Source: Brevibacillus agri (GTDB lineage Bacteria > Bacillota > Bacilli > Brevibacillales > Brevibacillaceae). Taken from it: a stretch of DNA of 64,000 bases. Below, in pieces: positions 23,921 to 33,202 of the stretch. A model generated the notes under the pieces. The model had not been told where the DNA came from, searched no databases, and saw only the letters and a list, made by a program, of their open reading frames with translations. The DNA is taken from assembly GCF_004117055.1 (NCBI RefSeq), contig NZ_CP026363.1, positions 912,001-976,000 on the forward strand, read 5' to 3'. How positions within the stretch are numbered: position 1 is the first letter of the stretch; the number at the start of each line of letters is the position of its first letter. A program made the position numbers and the translations under genes.

Positions 23921-24850
23921 GTGAAGCTGTCGGGAAAAGCATTGTGGACAAGCCTGTTGCTACTGGGGATAACGGTGGGTCAAAGCGGGGGAAGCGCAGG
24001 GGTGCTGGTACATAAAGTGGAAGCGGCGGGTGCCATTAAGCCCGCAGCCGCCTCCGACTACGCCAGTCATCCAGCCAAAGAAGCCATCGCGTTTGGCTTG
24101 CAAAAAGGGTACATTTGGACGTATCCAGACGAAAAATTTCATCCGGAGCAAACGGTGACCCAGTCGCAATTCGTAGCCAGCCTGGTAGCGATCCGCCAAG
24201 TGAGCGAAAAGGCCCCCGTGCCAGAGCTTGCGGCGGGCCATTGGGCGAAAGACATCTACAAGCGAGCGCAGAAGGCGGGAATTTTGGCGAATGTAAAGAT
24301 TGATCCGAACAAGCCGTTGACAAAGGAAGAGGCGGCCGCGTTGGTGTTTAATGCGTGGAGGCCGTTTCGGGGGGAGAAGAATCCGAATTTAACGAATACT
24401 GGGGCACTGATTACCTGGGGGTGGATGAAAGCTGCTCCTAGTGGGCAACCGAAGTTCCGTGAGGATTTACCTGTAACTCGTGGGGATGCGGCGGAAATTT
24501 TACGGTATCTTTGGACTGACAAGTGGCAGCTTGAGCAAGGCGCGAAATATGCAGATGAATTTCATAGAAACCTGAAGATCCAGAATGGTAAATTAACTGG
24601 CAAAGTACCAAAGGCAGATAAAAATTTCATGGTTATTGTACAGTTCAATAAAAAGCAAGGTGGACTAGAAGGCTTTATAAATGGTATGTCTTTTAGCATT
24701 CCTGTCAATGAAGTAAGTTCCATTGGCTTGTTAGTAAGCAATGTTAATGACTCAACCGATGCAGGAACTTATTTATACACAAAATTACCTTCTTTGGAAC
24801 GAGTGAATAACAATACTAAATTCCATAAGCAAGCGAAGGGTGAGAACTAA
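23921..24850 (+). CDS. Exported SLH-domain protein
   Basis: A 309-residue protein with a signal peptide (1-36, ending KVEAAGA), then SLH-type repeats between about 45 and 210: HPAKEAIAFGLQKGYIWTYPDEKFHPEQ (shown in part), AAGHWAKDIYKRAQKAGIL and PVTRGDAAEILRYLW. These would anchor it to cell-wall polymer. The last 100 residues match no known domain. The GTG start follows GGGGGGATC. Base composition shifts in the middle: after about 24380 the gene becomes clearly AT-richer than its first half and the rest of the window. The next gene starts directly after its stop. Confidence 0.8.
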   Translation: MKLSGKALWTSLLLLGITVGQSGGSAGVLVHKVEAAGAIKPAAASDYASHPAKEAIAFGLQKGYIWTYPDEKFHPEQTVTQSQFVASLVAIRQVSEKAPVPELAAGHWAKDIYKRAQKAGILANVKIDPNKPLTKEEAAALVFNAWRPFRGEKNPNLTNTGALITWGWMKAAPSGQPKFREDLPVTRGDAAEILRYLWTDKWQLEQGAKYADEFHRNLKIQNGKLTGKVPKADKNFMVIVQFNKKQGGLEGFINGMSFSIPVNEVSSIGLLVSNVNDSTDAGTYLYTKLPSLERVNNNTKFHKQAKGEN

Positions 24851-27800
24851 GTGCGAACACTCTTGTTTAAGTACAGGAAATTAATTTTCTCTGTGCTTTC
24901 TTTTTGCCTTCTTTTTGGGGTAATCACTACTCATCCAAAATTAGCGGATGCCTCGCCTAACTATCATGGCATTGTTGTTGCTACTATCGATCAAAATAAA
25001 GAGCTTGCGCCAAAAGGGGGATTCACTATTCTTAGGATCGAGGACATTGATGCGAACCTGGGCGCAACCGTATCACAAATTGAGGTAGATAGGACAGTGG
25101 ATGACACTAGAGTATTGGGTTTTGCTGACATTCATCAAAAAGCAGATAGAGGATGGTACTTTGTAGATAATAGTGAGGCTGCTTATTGGATCGCCCGTTT
25201 TGGAGGGAACCCGAACTACATTCTTGGTGGATCTGCCAACGTCTATAGTAAGACAGTTTCCAATAAGACAACTTTTAACGAATATCAAGCCTACAATCTC
25301 GCAGAACTAGCATCCGCATCAGGCGGTGCCGGCTACACAAAAGGCGATAACTTGGTTCCAAATGGTTCAGGCGGGTACATTTCAGTCGGCCACTTCCGGA
25401 CAACGCCGCAGCCGACAGGCGCGGTAACGACCGACAAAACAAAATACAACGTCAACGAAACAGTGACGATCAGTGCAAATGCTACGGACTATTCTTACTA
25501 TGACCGCGGCATTTTTGTTTGGTCGTTAAGCGTAATCAATAAAACGACAGGCCGTGGCTATAAAAGCTTCCTGTCCAACAAAGATTTCCGCGATCCAAGC
25601 GGCACCGTTCCTACCGTAAGTGAAACGAGCAATCCGCCTGGATACACTTGGACCTACAGAAACACCGAGTATAAGCCGACGGAGCCAGGAGTGTACGAAG
25701 TATCTTTGACGATTACCGATTTGCACCAGCGGAGCCGTCAAGGTTCGAGTAGTATAAGCGTTTCTACTCCATATATAGCTCAATTTACCGTTGGGGAAGT
25801 AACACCCGGCCCGGAAGAACCTGATCCAGAAGAGCCAGATCCAAATCCATCCTGCTCCATAGAAACAACGAAAACAAAAATGGATATTCAGGTAGTTGGC
25901 GACAAAGACATAAAAAATCATACGGCTGTTTCCAGCGGTGGATCGGATATCGTGGTAGAGAAAAATGCAGAGATCACTGTTTTTGCGAAGAAAAACGGCA
26001 CATTCACGATGAATGGTTCACCAATGGCTACTGGTTCCGGAGGGAACAAAAAGGTCGGAATAGGCAGTATAGGCTCATCTGGACGAGTAAAGGTAGTTTA
26101 CAGAAGCGACGACGGGACCGAGTGTTGGGAAAAATACTTTCGCGTAGAAGCCAAAGACGGCGAAGATAAATGCCCCATCATCACCCTAAACAATTCTGTT
26201 ATTCGTAACGGGCATACGATTGAAATATTGCCGATAGACACTCTGTATTTCAAGGCCAATTATACAGATAAGAACGGTGAAACGGGGCCGGCAGAAATCA
26301 TGTGGGACGTTACGAAACCAAATGGCAGCGTCGTCACTTTGCCCGGCCAGTACGACGATAAAGACAGGTGGCGTCCATACAACGCTGAAAAACTAAATCT
26401 GCCATATCCTCCTGAAGTCGTGTTTGAAAAAGGAAAAACATACAAACTCAGGTTAAACTACTCCGCATCGCAATGGAATGGTAAACCTGAATGCGACTTT
26501 GAAATAACAATCGTTGTAAAAGATGCATCCTGCTCTATAGCTGATCTTCGAAAAGTCGTGTTTTTTGTCCATGGGCAATACCCGAATCCTTTTTCACCCG
26601 AAGGAGACGCGCTGGATAGTTCTCCTAACGGTCCAAGCACACTCACTGAACCTGTCTATATGAGGTACTTCACTGATGCAGGAGATCACTACGAGACAAA
26701 CATGGGCTTCTCCACGAAGCTGTCGGGAAAATGGTACTTGAAACGGGATGGACAAAAGATACCTTTGACCGATGGTGTAGTACCTGCCAATCAAAAGTTC
26801 GATCTCAGACTACCAAGCGATGTTGACGTTGGTGATACCATTCTCATCTCGTTTGAATCCGAGAATGGATGTGTCGGTGAATTGACGTTTACCATTGTAT
26901 CGGACCGTAAATGCCCGGATATTCTTGTATCTGTTGAAACCAAATTAAACTCCGAAAAATGGAGTAAGAATATAAAACGTGGAGAAACCATCGAGCTGGC
27001 AGCAAATGAACTCCAAGGGGAATACTGGTTCAGGATGTTTTTGAGCCAGGACAGCTCGTACATGGTAAAGTGGTTTGATCCGAACACAGGAATGTGGGAA
27101 AGAAAAAGGGATGGCAAATCTTTGTACAGTTCAGGTAGTCCAGGTGAAGACCACTGGATTCTCTTTCCAACAGGTAATGGAGGTCTACTTTTGGACGGAC
27201 TCTACAAAGTAGAAATAAGTTCATATGAAGACGAGAATTGTCACGGCTTCTTTTTCGTGAAAATTGGTGAAGGCAGTCCAGGTCCAGATCCCGATGGAGA
27301 GAACCTTTTGATCGTCAAGAGCAGCTTCGACATTGATCCAGGCGATCCGCAAGCGCCAGGAACGGAAGCGACGATTACTTTCAGCGTGAAAAACGCTGGT
27401 AAGTTGACACACGATACAAAATTGGCGATCAGATGGGAAAGTTCAACAAAAGAAACAATTCTCGATGTAAATGACTTTAAAGCAGGCGAGGTTCGCAAAA
27501 TCACTGTACCAACCAAGTATCCGCAAAAAACAGAGGATTTCATTGCGAATATCAATCCGTCCAAGAACAAACCGGATAACGAAACGATCTGGCCAGATAA
27601 CCGCGCCCAATGGCCTGTGAAGATCGTCGGCGGAAATATCCCGCAGCCTCCCGGGGGAGGGGAGAATTACGATGGCGGCGAAATCGGGCTGGAGATATAC
27701 GACAGCGAGAATCGCCAGTTACAAAAGCTGCCGGTACAAGCAGATGGCGTATGGGAACGCGAGCCAGCCAAAATTCGCGTAGTGATCGATCAGGCGAAAA

Positions 27801-28831
27801 TCAACGAAGGCTTTCAAAAGACGCAGCAGCAGATCAATCAAAAAATTACGGAATACAAGCTGCAACTGGAGCAGGCGGTCAGCGGGGAGGACGTCAAAAA
27901 CATTGCCGTTACGGCCAGCCCCGGCTGGATCACAGACGCCAAAAGCCTTGCTGTCTACACGCCCGCTCTGCTGGATTTACAAGTGACAGGTCCGGGAATC
28001 CCGCAGCAATGGCAGGTAGCCAGTACGTCCATGGGGGGAGACTTTTTGTACACGGGCACGCATGTCCCCACCCAAACGACGTGGAGACAAGTGCTGCAAA
28101 ATCAGCCATACAAAGCGCAAATCAACGGCTTTGTCATTGCCATGGATTACAAAATTGATTTTACGCTGACCTACGATGTGTGTTCCACAAACGAGGAGGA
28201 CCAGGAAACGTGCGAAGCGCAAACTGCCGTTCGCTCGATGACGGGTCGCTACACGATTACGGTAAAAGGGGGAGAGCGCAGCTTTGAGGTGTTTGAGCCG
28301 AATGCGACTAGCTTCATTCAGCATACGCCGGAATGGTCAGAATACCATGCGCGCGACCGTTATAAGGACAGTGCGCCCAACGATTTTTATGCGGGCGAGC
28401 GGATTTTGGCGCGCGTGGAACTGCAGGAGCGTCACCGCCATCCGGTCAGCGGCCAGTTTCCGCTGATTGTTTCGGCAAAAGCATGGATATCCGAGACGGG
28501 ACGGAGGCAGACGCCATTGCAGTCTTTGCTTTCGTTGCAAGCATTTTCAAACCAGCGCTGGGGCGGACAGTCCTTTTCAGCGTCCAAGCTGGGGACGCGC
28601 GAGGTGGGCGTAGATACACCGTTGATGGGAGACAAGCAGCACGGCTTTGCAAAGGGCGGCTCCTATGCGGTTTACTATCAGGTGCAGTTTCGGTTTGGCG
28701 TTGACAAAGGCTTTCCTTATTTGAACAAAACGGCCGGGCAAGGCCATGAGCAGGCGGATTACCGGGTGCCTTTCCGGATTATCGCCAATGCCTGGGAGCG
28801 GCAAGGAATCCGCAACCACACGACGCAGTAA
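24851..28831 (+). CDS. Large secreted multidomain protein with four cysteine-bracketed modules
   Basis: A 1326-residue exported protein not recognised as a known family. A signal peptide (1-34) precedes an N-terminal region with a PKD-like stretch (about 190-310, TDKTKYNVNETVTISANA) and a PEEPDPEEPDPNP linker (321-333). Four tandem beta-rich modules follow, each opening with CSI, CPI or CPD and closing with a second Cys: residues 335-425, 441-548, 561-674 and 688-797. Disulfide closure of each module is likely. A CARDB-like domain (about 818-925), a GGG linker, a glutamine-rich coiled-coil segment and a C-terminal beta region complete it. No catalytic motif is seen. The GTG start is adjacent to the stop of the SLH gene, so the two are coupled. 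Confidence 0.8.
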   Translation: MRTLLFKYRKLIFSVLSFCLLFGVITTHPKLADASPNYHGIVVATIDQNKELAPKGGFTILRIEDIDANLGATVSQIEVDRTVDDTRVLGFADIHQKADRGWYFVDNSEAAYWIARFGGNPNYILGGSANVYSKTVSNKTTFNEYQAYNLAELASASGGAGYTKGDNLVPNGSGGYISVGHFRTTPQPTGAVTTDKTKYNVNETVTISANATDYSYYDRGIFVWSLSVINKTTGRGYKSFLSNKDFRDPSGTVPTVSETSNPPGYTWTYRNTEYKPTEPGVYEVSLTITDLHQRSRQGSSSISVSTPYIAQFTVGEVTPGPEEPDPEEPDPNPSCSIETTKTKMDIQVVGDKDIKNHTAVSSGGSDIVVEKNAEITVFAKKNGTFTMNGSPMATGSGGNKKVGIGSIGSSGRVKVVYRSDDGTECWEKYFRVEAKDGEDKCPIITLNNSVIRNGHTIEILPIDTLYFKANYTDKNGETGPAEIMWDVTKPNGSVVTLPGQYDDKDRWRPYNAEKLNLPYPPEVVFEKGKTYKLRLNYSASQWNGKPECDFEITIVVKDASCSIADLRKVVFFVHGQYPNPFSPEGDALDSSPNGPSTLTEPVYMRYFTDAGDHYETNMGFSTKLSGKWYLKRDGQKIPLTDGVVPANQKFDLRLPSDVDVGDTILISFESENGCVGELTFTIVSDRKCPDILVSVETKLNSEKWSKNIKRGETIELAANELQGEYWFRMFLSQDSSYMVKWFDPNTGMWERKRDGKSLYSSGSPGEDHWILFPTGNGGLLLDGLYKVEISSYEDENCHGFFFVKIGEGSPGPDPDGENLLIVKSSFDIDPGDPQAPGTEATITFSVKNAGKLTHDTKLAIRWESSTKETILDVNDFKAGEVRKITVPTKYPQKTEDFIANINPSKNKPDNETIWPDNRAQWPVKIVGGNIPQPPGGGENYDGGEIGLEIYDSENRQLQKLPVQADGVWEREPAKIRVVIDQAKINEGFQKTQQQINQKITEYKLQLEQAVSGEDVKNIAVTASPGWITDAKSLAVYTPALLDLQVTGPGIPQQWQVASTSMGGDFLYTGTHVPTQTTWRQVLQNQPYKAQINGFVIAMDYKIDFTLTYDVCSTNEEDQETCEAQTAVRSMTGRYTITVKGGERSFEVFEPNATSFIQHTPEWSEYHARDRYKDSAPNDFYAGERILARVELQERHRHPVSGQFPLIVSAKAWISETGRRQTPLQSLLSLQAFSNQRWGGQSFSASKLGTREVGVDTPLMGDKQHGFAKGGSYAVYYQVQFRFGVDKGFPYLNKTAGQGHEQADYRVPFRIIANAWERQGIRNHTTQ

Positions 28832-28901
28832 ATATATTTGCACCCCTTATCTGTCTTTTTTTACTGTTTTAGGTAGATGGAGGATGAGGGGGAGTGTTAC
28901 G

Positions 28902-31727
28902 ATGAAAACGGCCAAGCGCCTGTCTTATTTCCTTTTTTTGTTGGTGATGTGCTGGACGAATGCTGTCGGGACCGGATGGGCCAGAGAGCGTGAGCTTTTC
29001 GTCGAAGCGGCGTGGGCTTGGGTGGAAAAGGGCGAGGTGCGCATTCAGGCGCAATTGTCAACAAGTCCTGAGCGGATCGAGCTGGAAATTGCCCAGGATG
29101 GCGAAAACAAGAGCCGCACCTTTCGCAACGATTCACGTATATCCGCCGCTGTACAGCCTACAGGAGACAGCCCTTTACTGATAAGCCTGCGCGAGCCGGA
29201 TGAGGACGAGCCATTGGTAAGCTGGCAGCTTGATCTGGCTGGTAGAGACATGACTTACGCGGAAAAGCTGACGGTGAAGAAGGCGTCCTGGGGCAGACGT
29301 GCAGAGGTGAATGCGGAGTTGCTGGCGTTAACCACGCTTTTCGAGCAGAGGCAAGGGCAAACGACAAGCCAGGCAGACGAGGTTGAAGCAGTCAGCCACA
29401 ACGAGGATGAGTCCGGCATAGACGAGTCTGACTCCAACGATGCCGACCAGACGCTGGACGAGTTGGCGCAAGAGTTTTACGCCGACTTTGCAGCCAGCGG
29501 CAAGCCGGAAGAAATCGAGCTGCGCAGCAGAGAGGTTATTTTTGAACTGGAGCCTAACGATACGTTTGGAAAAGCCGACTGGCTGTTTGACGGAAAGGAT
29601 GCCAGAGGGAAGATCGGGGCGGCAGGCGACGTGGATTATTGGAAGATCAAAGGGACGAAGCACGGGCGGATGAATGTTTCCTTGCGCGAGATTCCATACG
29701 GTCAAGACTATCAACTGTACGTATTTGATGCAGAGCAAAACGAGCTTGGCCGTTCCGAACGCCCAGAAGAGAGCGACGAGTCCGTCGAAGGCATCGGACT
29801 GGAAAAAGACCAATGGTATTACATCGCAGTAAAAGGGCAACGGGAATCCCACCATAAAGATTTCTACTACCGCCTGCGGGCTGATTTTCTGGCTGACCAG
29901 TCGGATGCAAAAGCCGATGGGTACGAGCCTAACAACACGTTACAGGAGGCGCATGAACTGCCCGCCGATTTTTCTGCGTCGCTTACCGGGAATCTGCATG
30001 CGAACACAGACGTCGATTACTACCGCTATTCCTTTTCGCTGACATCGACTTTCATGGTCGATCTAAAAGACATTCCCGCGGGGATGGACATGGACCTGTA
30101 TGTGCAGGATGAACAAGGCAAAGTACTGGCGAAATCAGAAAAACCGAAAAACGCCAACGAGCAAATCATCATGAACGTCAATCCCGGAAGCTACATCATC
30201 AAAGTAATGGCCAGCAAGCGATCCGGCTTCACGCCCAATTCCTACAAGCTTAACGTGGCTGCGAAGACGATTCCGGTCATCTTGATCCCGGGGATAGGTG
30301 GCTCCCGTCTGGTTGCAGAGGAAAACGGCAAAGCCTCAGAAATATGGCTTGGCCTTGGCGACAGTCTGCTTGGAATCAATGACCCTAAGCATCGGCGCCT
30401 GCTCTCCCTGGAGCCGACGAGGCCGAACAGTGTCGAGGTGCGGCCGAGGGAAACGGGCGTCACTATTTACCCGGAACGTGACGATGAAGGATTCAGCGCC
30501 ATTGAGTATCTTTCCTATTCTCCGCTGGACCCTGTCCGCAATATGACGGAGCAGTATTACAGCATGGTAAAGGAACTGGAGAGGATGGGCTACAAAAAGC
30601 ACCGCACCATTTTCGCCATGCCGTATGACTGGCGATACAGCAGTACGAAAAATGCGACCGAGTTGAAGAAAAAAATCGATCTCGCCCTGGAGCGGTCAGG
30701 GGCACGGCAGGTTCATTTGGTCGCGCACAGCATGGGCGGCTTGCTGACGAGAGAGACGCTGCTTGCAAACGTTTCGTATCAGCCAAAAATCAATCGCATC
30801 GTCTACATGGGTACGCCGTTTCTCGGTTCCCCGCGAGCTTATCAGGCCATCAAGTACGGGTACAATTTCTCGATTCCGTGGATGGATGAGGAGACAGGAA
30901 AAATCATTTCGGAATACGCTCCGGCTGTGTACGAACTGCTGCCGTCCAAAAAGTACTTTGAAACGGCTGGTTTCCTGAGAAAAAACCGTAACGATACTTA
31001 CAGCTACACAGAATTTTTGCAGGACAAAAAAATTCGCCTGGATTACGCTCCACTGGTCAAGCAAGGCGGATCGCTCCATGAAAAATGGGACAAAAAGACG
31101 ATCAATGTGCCGCAGTATTCCATTGTCGGCACAGGTCAAACGACTTTTTTAGGCTACTTCTTCGACGCGTACCACAACGAATGGGTGCCTTATTACGACC
31201 AGGGACTGGGAGACGGAACCGTCCCCTATATCAGCGCCAACTACGCCCAAAAAGACATAAAGAAAAGGTATTATGTGACAGGAGAGCATGCCAAGCTGCC
31301 GACCATTCCGGAAGTCATGAAGCAAGTGACCCAACTGCTGAAAGGAATCGAGGAAACACAGCCTGGGCTGCGCAATCAAGTCCCGGGGAAAAGCGCCAAG
31401 TATTTGTACTACATTATTTCCAAAGAGGACGGAACGTTTCCTGAGCTGACGTTCCACAAAAATGGCAGTATCATCACCCTTGCTGCCGACGAAAAGGAAG
31501 TGCGGGACGATCTCGCTATCGAGTACCACGGCAACATTGTCGTCATCCATGTGCTCGACCAAGAGGAGCTGGAGTTTGAAACGCCTCCACCGCAACAGGA
31601 TGAAAACTCGCCGAAGTTTATCATCAAACGTTTTTCGTCAGAAGATTCGCGAGACGATGAGGAACACGGCAAGCGCTACCGCCTGGACGAGCATGGCCTG
31701 TCGCAAGAAAAGCACTCAGTAGACTAA
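28902..31727 (+). CDS. Secreted LCAT-family lipase/acyltransferase with two PPC-like domains
   Basis: A 941-residue exported alpha/beta hydrolase. Residues 1-27 form a signal peptide. Two pre-peptidase C-terminal (PPC)-like beta domains follow: about 216-330 (starting ELEPNDTFGKADW) and 341-455 (YEPNNTLQEAHEL). From about 457 the protein is an LCAT-like hydrolase: oxyanion region PGIGGSRLV (463-471), MPYDWRYS (573-580), nucleophile Ser610 in AHSMGG, GTPFLGSP (637-644), Asp771 in GLGDGTVP and His796 in GEHAKLP. The complete triad predicts an active lipase or acyltransferase acting on lipids outside the cell. It is the last gene of the surface cluster, 70 bp after the large protein. The start ATG has GGGGGAG upstream. 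The lipid substrate is unknown. Confidence 0.88.
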   Translation: MKTAKRLSYFLFLLVMCWTNAVGTGWARERELFVEAAWAWVEKGEVRIQAQLSTSPERIELEIAQDGENKSRTFRNDSRISAAVQPTGDSPLLISLREPDEDEPLVSWQLDLAGRDMTYAEKLTVKKASWGRRAEVNAELLALTTLFEQRQGQTTSQADEVEAVSHNEDESGIDESDSNDADQTLDELAQEFYADFAASGKPEEIELRSREVIFELEPNDTFGKADWLFDGKDARGKIGAAGDVDYWKIKGTKHGRMNVSLREIPYGQDYQLYVFDAEQNELGRSERPEESDESVEGIGLEKDQWYYIAVKGQRESHHKDFYYRLRADFLADQSDAKADGYEPNNTLQEAHELPADFSASLTGNLHANTDVDYYRYSFSLTSTFMVDLKDIPAGMDMDLYVQDEQGKVLAKSEKPKNANEQIIMNVNPGSYIIKVMASKRSGFTPNSYKLNVAAKTIPVILIPGIGGSRLVAEENGKASEIWLGLGDSLLGINDPKHRRLLSLEPTRPNSVEVRPRETGVTIYPERDDEGFSAIEYLSYSPLDPVRNMTEQYYSMVKELERMGYKKHRTIFAMPYDWRYSSTKNATELKKKIDLALERSGARQVHLVAHSMGGLLTRETLLANVSYQPKINRIVYMGTPFLGSPRAYQAIKYGYNFSIPWMDEETGKIISEYAPAVYELLPSKKYFETAGFLRKNRNDTYSYTEFLQDKKIRLDYAPLVKQGGSLHEKWDKKTINVPQYSIVGTGQTTFLGYFFDAYHNEWVPYYDQGLGDGTVPYISANYAQKDIKKRYYVTGEHAKLPTIPEVMKQVTQLLKGIEETQPGLRNQVPGKSAKYLYYIISKEDGTFPELTFHKNGSIITLAADEKEVRDDLAIEYHGNIVVIHVLDQEELEFETPPPQQDENSPKFIIKRFSSEDSRDDEEHGKRYRLDEHGLSQEKHSVD

Positions 31728-31968
31728 TCGCATTCATAGAACGAAGCGGAGAACCACTCATACACAACAAACGAAGCTAATACAACGAACACAGAGAACC
31801 ATTCGCAAGCAACAAATGGTGCCCAGTAAAATAACGCAAACAGCTACAATCCGCAACCGCAACAAGCAACAACATTGCGCCGGGAGCGGACGACAGGATC
31901 GTCCACCAGTATCAGGCGACAGCCAAAAAGTAAAGCCAAAAAGTAAAAGTTTAGAAAGGACCTGAAAA
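31728..31968 (+). other. Thymine-poor intergenic stretch
   Basis: About 240 bp after the lipase gene that is visibly rich in A and C and poor in T on the plus strand. It has only one short hairpin (GGACGA-N5-TCGTCC, 31888-31904) and no intrinsic terminator. Such unstructured, C-containing RNA is the type used for Rho loading, so it may be where the long surface operon is terminated. This is inference; no gene is present. Confidence 0.4.
31921..31946. repeat. 13-bp perfect tandem repeat upstream of a small membrane gene
   Basis: AGCCAAAAAGTAA occurs twice head to tail (31921-31933 and 31934-31946), 22 bp before the next start codon. Confidence 0.85.
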
Positions 31969-32301
31969 ATGGACAACTTATTTGTCTGGCTATTTCTCGG
32001 CCCGTTTATGTATTCCATTGAATTGGGAGGACCGATCATCGGGCTGATTGTGACAGGCTGCATGTGGGCGGTGTTTGGGTTTCGCGGCTGGCCGACGTTT
32101 GGCGCGGCGTTTCTCACCAGTTTTTTGTACTACATGATAGCCGTTCCTTCCAGTACTATGCTGGGCTCGCTGCTGATTATCAAAGCCGCGATGGCGGTTC
32201 ATTCTGCTCTGCTTCTTACCTTGATAATGTGGCTATTCGACAAGGTCATGAAGCGATACCGAAGAAAGCAGGCGGCGGGCAACGAACCGCTCGAAAAATG
32301 A
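31969..32301 (+). CDS. Small integral membrane protein of unknown function
   Basis: A 110-residue protein with about three hydrophobic segments (FVWLFLGPFMYSIEL, GGPIIGLIVTGCMWAVFG, GSLLIIKAAMAVHSALLLTL) and a basic, cytoplasmic tail KVMKRYRRKQ. GAAAGGACC precedes the ATG. I do not recognise a family. It lies between the surface-lipase cluster and ywhD, on the same strand, and might belong to either. Confidence 0.65.
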   Translation: MDNLFVWLFLGPFMYSIELGGPIIGLIVTGCMWAVFGFRGWPTFGAAFLTSFLYYMIAVPSSTMLGSLLIIKAAMAVHSALLLTLIMWLFDKVMKRYRRKQAAGNEPLEK

Positions 32302-32393
32302 ACGGGAAATAACCGGGCACATGGGCAAATTGCGTCGCTGTTGGTTTCCGAGTAGAATAAAGAAAGGAGAATCTGTGTCTGGAGGGCGTGTAA

Positions 32394-32891
32394 ATGGATA
32401 TTTTTGATAACAAAAAAGGCGGCTTTACGATCATGAGCGGCAAAACCGATGTTCATGGCGGGTTTGGTCAAGGTGTACTCGACTTGAATGCGGTATCGTC
32501 GGTCATCATCGACGGCGACGAGGCGTACATCGACATGGGCGCTTTGCATGCGAAAAGCTCGGTTGAAAAAGGGATCAAATGGACGACGAACAAAGAAGAA
32601 GTGCCGAACGGAAAGCCTTATTGGCTCGTTTGGGTAACCGTTGACCGCAACGAAAATGGCCCGTACTATGCTGGTGCGACTGCGTGCTATATGGAAATTG
32701 ATCGGGAAGCGCGCCGCGGATACAAAATTTTGGCGGACCATGTGAATCGGATGGACTACTCCATGAAGCGCCGTATCATGCTCGAAGAACTGGGCGAAAA
32801 GGAAAAAGCGGCGCTGAAAAAATTGTTGATCGACAACAATGCGGCCATGTTTGAAAATTCTTCAGAGGAATTAAAGCGAAGTTTGTCCTAA
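32394..32891 (+). CDS. ywhD: YwhD family protein
   Basis: A 165-residue conserved protein of Bacilli. Recognised by the overall sequence (NKKGGFTIMSGKTDVHGGFG, YIDMGALHAKSSVEKGIKW, each shown in part) and by its position beside pbpG, speE and speB, as in B. subtilis ywhD-ywhE-ywhF-ywhG. No signal peptide, membrane segment or catalytic motif is seen. CTGGAGGGCG precedes the ATG. Function unknown. Confidence 0.88.
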   Translation: MDIFDNKKGGFTIMSGKTDVHGGFGQGVLDLNAVSSVIIDGDEAYIDMGALHAKSSVEKGIKWTTNKEEVPNGKPYWLVWVTVDRNENGPYYAGATACYMEIDREARRGYKILADHVNRMDYSMKRRIMLEELGEKEKAALKKLLIDNNAAMFENSSEELKRSLS

Positions 32892-32946
32892 TGCTGGAAA
32901 TCGTGAACGGTCTGTGAACAAATTGTGAAATCAATTGTTACCAGAA

Positions 32947-32990
32947 TTGAAGTCAGGTAAACTTATTTCTATATCTGTGTACATGTACAC
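32947..32990 (+). promoter_or_regulatory. Promoter with a 14-bp palindromic operator
   Basis: TTGAAG (32947-32952), 17-bp spacer, TATATC (32970-32975), then immediately the perfect palindrome GTGTACATGTACAC (32977-32990), placed where a repressor would block the start site. The transcript would run through a hairpin to the small gene at 33203. Confidence 0.5.
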
Positions 32991-32998
32991 TGGGTCAA

Positions 32999-33034
32999 CA
33001 AACAGGGAAAGAGCCGTCACTCTTTCCCTGTTTG
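32999..33034. repeat. 15-bp perfect inverted repeat (possible terminator or leader hairpin)
   Basis: CAAACAGGGAAAGAG pairs fully with CTCTTTCCCTGTTTG across a 6-nt loop (CCGTCA). The following sequence TGTTCATG lacks a clear T-run, so it could end ywhD transcription weakly or act as a leader structure of the downstream gene. Confidence 0.7.
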
Positions 33035-33202
33035 TGTTCATGCTGCCGTTGTGATTCAAGCCAATGGCGCAAGCATGTTCCCCTCAGCAAATACACATTG
33101 GAGTAAATACACATCAGGCTTTTTTTACAGGTCATGCTTTGTGGCGAACGCGGAACACTAATGAGGCTCGAACCAAACTGTCTGACGGAAGGGGCGGTAC
33201 GA

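Noticed and set aside
33000..33034. Perfect inverted repeat considered as an IS end
   Set aside because: The arms are adjacent with a 6-nt loop and there is no transposase or target duplication; a hairpin explains it better.
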